Below are positions 63,487 through 64,000 of a stretch of 64,000 nucleotides of DNA, piece after piece. Source of the DNA: Dysidea avara. Taxonomy: Eukaryota; Porifera; Demospongiae; Dictyoceratida; Dysideidae. The position numbers were made by a program, and so were the translations under genes. Position 1 is the stretch's first letter, and each line of letters begins with the position of its first letter. Below the pieces are notes generated by a model, which saw only the letters and a program-made list of their open reading frames with translations, did no database searches and was not told the DNA's origin. The stretch spans positions 28,519,977 to 28,583,976 of the forward strand of contig NC_089275.1 in assembly GCF_963678975.1 (NCBI RefSeq), written 5' to 3'.

Positions 63487-64000
63487 AGGGGCGGATCCAG
63501 GGGGGGGGGGGCTTTGGGGGCTGAAGCCCCCCCTTCATATTTAGGCTTTACTTGATCAATATGCTGAGTATTATAATGAAATTTTGTCTTAGCATAATTA
63601 TATGATCACTAATAATACAAATACTCATAAAACCACCTTATAAACATTTTTCCAAGGTATTATCAGTGGATTTATGCTAAAGTTTATGCAACAAAGACCC
63701 GGATCAGTATTGGAGGTGTACAAGATCGAGATACTCTAATAGAGCAGTCAGCTAACTACTCTAATAGAACATTCACTGGAAACATGTAGTTGGTTCTGTT
63801 ATGAAATTTTTCCAAATCTGCCTGCACCTATACATACAATGAAGTGCATTGATCTGTTTAAAGGGCTTCATTCATCTACTTGTGTAGTTAATATGCATGA
63901 CAATACTTAATTCAGGTACACAATTTCCATTGAAAATGCTCTCAGATTCAATCTTGTATTGTTCAAATTTCAAAATTTTCCACTTTCAACATTATTATTC
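63485..64000 (+). mobile_element. hAT-like element, left end, runs off the window
   Basis: Begins CAGGGGCGGATCCAGG, then a run of G and a C-rich stretch (hairpin-forming GGGGGCTTTGGGGGCTGAAG), and the motif pair GATCGAGATACTCTAATAGA / CTCTAATAGAACATTCACTG at 63724-63780. The preceding array bases (ACCCTGTA) would be the 8-bp duplication. Confidence 0.65.

Overview
This is a eukaryotic, AT-rich, repeat-dense window with GT-AG introns, some of them very short (49 to 75 bp). The coding content is that of an early-branching animal: an adhesion G protein-coupled receptor plus several classes of animal transposable element. A demosponge is my best guess, but that rests on general genome character only. 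No bacterial, organellar or rRNA sequence was seen.

Host gene. One adhesion GPCR gene lies on the + strand from before the window to about 43.6 kb. I rebuilt 20 exons whose splice phases all agree: the end of a Cys-containing extracellular module, the GAIN domain, the GPS with its HLT/S cleavage site, seven transmembrane segments and a cytoplasmic tail (695 residues in the window). The last intron has lost its GT donor (AT instead), so the tail probably ends early. A paralogous pair of tail exons, with an intact donor, lies at 59.56-59.90 kb.

Introns. The receptor introns are packed with mobile elements. The most striking is a 9.5-kb palindromic foldback element (19.79-29.30 kb) inside the TM2-TM3 intron. 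It has about 0.8-kb terminal modules in inverted orientation, two arrays of a 31-bp satellite in opposite orientation and a 0.5-kb hairpin at the centre. It splits a LINE reading frame, so its insertion site can be read. The same modules recur in other combinations at 4.17-7.40 kb and 60.99-63.49 kb, and (TIR module only) at 9.1, 34.3, 39.1 and 57.1 kb.

Transposon cluster, 43.9-60.9 kb. Two two-gene DNA transposons, which I place by domain content with the ISL2EU/Harbinger-like group, each carry a THAP-DDE transposase on the + strand and a convergent YqaJ-nuclease protein on the - strand. Element 1 (45.13-49.20 kb) has near-identical 78-bp TIRs and intact genes; its partner is SWIM-YqaJ-PHD and needs one 49-bp intron. 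Element 2 (52.16-55.82 kb) has diverged TIRs, a transposase broken by one missing base and an intact SAP-SWIM-YqaJ partner; it sits in the 3' UTR of a LINE. Other LINE copies (whole 3' halves, fragments, one with an inverted duplication at its 5' junction), hAT-like and other MITEs, hairpins and a tRNA-like module fill the rest.

A short palindromic motif (CTCTAATAGAG followed by CAGTCA) recurs in at least four otherwise different repeat families and is unexplained.
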